From positions 1-50,522 of the forward strand of contig JADYZN010000053.1 of the NCBI GenBank assembly GCA_020853095.1: a DNA stretch of 50,522 nucleotides, written 5' to 3'. This DNA comes from Phycisphaerales bacterium. Its GTDB lineage: Bacteria; Planctomycetota; Phycisphaerae; Tepidisphaerales; Tepidisphaeraceae. Below the pieces are notes generated by a model that was not told the DNA's origin, did no database searches, and was given only the letters and a program-made list of their open reading frames with translations. The translations under genes and the position numbers were made by a program. Positions 49,188 to 50,522 of the stretch are shown here, one piece after another. Each line of letters opens with the position of its first letter. Position 1 is the stretch's first letter.

Positions 49188-50333
49188 GTGACTGAAGCGG
49201 CAATCGAGGAGATTCGGGCATATGAGGTGGTCGTCCCCGCGAACGCAAGGTCGGTTGACAGCTCTTGTTACCAATCCGCCAAGCCCTGGTATCTGGAGCC
49301 GATCGTCCTGATCGAGATGTTGACCGATGATGGCCTTACGTCCGTGGGCGAGTGCGGGCGTGGCCATTCGCTCGCCGCGTGCGAGTCTTCACTGAAGCGC
49401 CTGCCCGGCATCAAACTTCGAGCGTTGAGCATGGATGTATTGCCACCGGAATGGCGCATGCAGCCGTTGGGAGGTCTTCAATCGGCATATCCGCCCGCCC
49501 TTTGGCAGTCCAGCGACCCCGTGTTGTGGGCGATGGAGATCGCCATCCTTGACTGGGCGGGAAGGCGTATGGATTGTCGTGCCGTGGACCTGCTGGGCGG
49601 GGCGTATCGCAACGAAGTGCCGGTCGAATATTGGTGTGGCAGACAGACCCCGCAGGACATCCGTGACATCGCCGCGCGTGCCGCACAGAGAGGCTTCACG
49701 GGATTGAAGATGAAATCCCAGTTGGGCGATCCCGTGGCCGAACAGATAGATGCCGTTGTTCGGGAGGCTGGCCCCCATTTCCATGTCACGATCGACCCGA
49801 TGTTCCAGTGGATCAGCCCTCGTGACGCCTTGTCCACGTTCATATCCCTGGAGCGATGGAACGCCCAGCTTCTGATTGAAGACCCGTTTCCCCAGGATCA
49901 GCCCGAGATGTGGGAGCGAGCCAGGTCACGCTCCTCGATCCCGCTGGCTTGGCACGCGCGGACAATCCAATCGTTGAAGGATGGATTGCGTTACGGCTGT
50001 GCGGATACGTTCAACTGTTCGGGCGGCATCTGGGAATTCATGACTTTGGCCCATGCGATCGAGGTCCACGGGCTGGCCTGCTGGCACGGAACGGGAATCG
50101 AATTGGGGGTAAGCCAGGCCGCTCATCTCCACACCGCCGCCGCGGCGCGGTCCTGCACGAACCACAGCGACTTTGTCTCCGCGATCGTGCGCGAGCACAC
50201 GTTGGTGGATTGGGACTGGCCGTACCGTGAAGGTCGGCTTCCCCTACCGCCGGGACATGGGATCGGAGTCCAACTGGATCACCAGGCCATCAAACACTAC
50301 ATCCGTGCAAAAGCAATATTTCGACAACAATAA
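49188..50333 (+). CDS. mandelate racemase/muconate lactonizing enzyme family protein (second copy)
   Basis: The 381-residue enolase-superfamily protein has a capping domain with WYLEPIVLIEMLTDDGLTSV and GECGRGHS, and a barrel with the K-x-K base motif at GLKMKSQLG, metal ligands Asp (TIDPMFQW) and Glu (LIEDPF), and AWHART where the third acidic ligand is usual, followed by CWHGTGIELG. I choose GTG 49188 because GGAG lies 7 bases upstream and similarity begins there; TTG 49095 and ATG 49140 are also in frame. Its active site differs from the first copy, so the two probably act on different acids or steps. Confidence 0.85.
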   Translation: MTEAAIEEIRAYEVVVPANARSVDSSCYQSAKPWYLEPIVLIEMLTDDGLTSVGECGRGHSLAACESSLKRLPGIKLRALSMDVLPPEWRMQPLGGLQSAYPPALWQSSDPVLWAMEIAILDWAGRRMDCRAVDLLGGAYRNEVPVEYWCGRQTPQDIRDIAARAAQRGFTGLKMKSQLGDPVAEQIDAVVREAGPHFHVTIDPMFQWISPRDALSTFISLERWNAQLLIEDPFPQDQPEMWERARSRSSIPLAWHARTIQSLKDGLRYGCADTFNCSGGIWEFMTLAHAIEVHGLACWHGTGIELGVSQAAHLHTAAAARSCTNHSDFVSAIVREHTLVDWDWPYREGRLPLPPGHGIGVQLDHQAIKHYIRAKAIFRQQ

Positions 50334-50384
50334 CCGCCGAGTGATTGTGTCGTTTGTTCGAGGGTGGCAAGTTACGAATCCGCC

Positions 50385-50522
50385 GGCTCTTTCTTATCGG
50401 TCCTTCCGGCTTTTGAGTGGGTACGACCGAGCAGGATATCATGCCGGGATGCGCGATACACAACTTTATGAGCAGATTCTTGGTCTGGTGGAACCGTGGT
50501 TTGTCAGCCGCGTGGAGTTGAA
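50385..50522 (+). mobile_element. left end of an ISL3-type insertion sequence (partial)
   Basis: From 50385 the sequence starts GGCTCTTTCTTATCGG, like ISL3-family terminal repeats, and 64 bases on is the start of a transposase reading frame. The right end, the second terminal repeat and any 8-bp target duplication lie outside the window. The exact left boundary is a guess. Confidence 0.6.
50449..50522 (+). CDS. ISL3-family transposase, N terminus (partial)
   Basis: The visible 24 codons read MRDTQLYEQILGLVEPWFVS and continue RVEL. This MRDTxLYxxILGLxxPWxVxxV start is the hallmark of ISL3-family DDE transposases, preceding the zinc-finger region. The frame is open to the window edge. Nothing can be said about whether the gene is intact. 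Confidence 0.82.
   Translation, partial: MRDTQLYEQILGLVEPWFVSRVEL

Noticed and set aside
1-50522. CRISPR array or cas genes
   Set aside because: No set of regularly spaced direct repeats and no Cas-like protein was seen.
1-50522. Apparent abundance of GCCGGC/GGCCGG words as a HIP1-like signal
   Set aside because: They look frequent, but in GC-rich coding DNA full of Ala-Gly codons this may be expected; a count against a codon-shuffled background would be needed.

Overview
The window looks like a chromosomal segment of a GC-rich planctomycete, most likely of class Phycisphaerae or close to it. This rests on several things seen together: a 23S rRNA gene with no 16S gene or tRNA upstream, a VPLPA/PEP-CTERM-like secreted protein, a prepilin-like protein of the planctomycetal H-X9-DG type, two DUF4838 proteins, lpxB (a Gram-negative envelope), and many genes without a clear Shine-Dalgarno sequence. 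No species can be named from the sequence alone.

Layout. 1-0.7 kb: 5' end of a 23S rRNA gene on the minus strand with its own promoter and a boxA-like site. 0.9-6.7 kb: sugar and central metabolism (mutarotase-like protein, a possible 47-residue membrane peptide, glutamate dehydrogenase, YhcH-family protein, a small MITE-like palindrome, Gfo/Idh/MocA oxidoreductase, sucD, nuoB). 6.7-10.9 kb: a minus-strand operon headed by a clear SAM-I (S-box) riboswitch and encoding a threonine-synthase-like PLP enzyme, a MoaD/ThiS-like sulfur carrier ending in GGR, and RNase R. 11-15.8 kb: a secreted unknown, a VPLPA-CTERM-like protein and a membrane glycosyltransferase carrying an in-frame palindromic repeat. 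15.7-18.5 kb: haem operon (met8-like, hemX/ccsA-like, hemA). 18.6-21.5 kb: rpsO-pnp with a long intercistronic hairpin. 21.5-27.8 kb: HAD phosphatase, an NfeD-NfeD-FloA membrane-domain operon, mnmG.

27.8-33.5 kb: a GntR/FCD regulator divergent from a five-gene catabolic operon (D-threonine-aldolase-like, DapA-like, amidohydrolase, 3-hydroxyacyl-CoA-dehydrogenase-like, M19 dipeptidase). All four junctions are ATGA overlaps, and the two divergent promoters share one 17-bp palindrome. 33.5-36.4 kb: YmdB-like phosphoesterase, lpxB, ppa, tRNA-Gly(CCC), and a terminal-inverted-repeat element.

36.6-50.3 kb: a divergent carbohydrate locus. On the minus strand are SMP-30/gluconolactonase, a GH105/GH88-like hydrolase, an SDR and an IclR regulator. 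On the plus strand are a TIM-barrel glycosidase-like protein, two DUF4838 proteins, a prepilin-like protein with a small membrane protein, and two enolase-superfamily acid-sugar dehydratase-like proteins. Together they suggest breakdown of a uronic-acid-containing glycan followed by lactone opening, oxidation and dehydration of the acid sugar. The window ends in the left end of an ISL3-type insertion sequence.

The two candidates for an undescribed system are the SAM-riboswitch-controlled ThrC-like/sulfur-carrier pair (possibly thiocarboxylate-dependent homocysteine synthesis) and the acid-sugar locus at the right. All functions are read from motifs and context; no database search was run.
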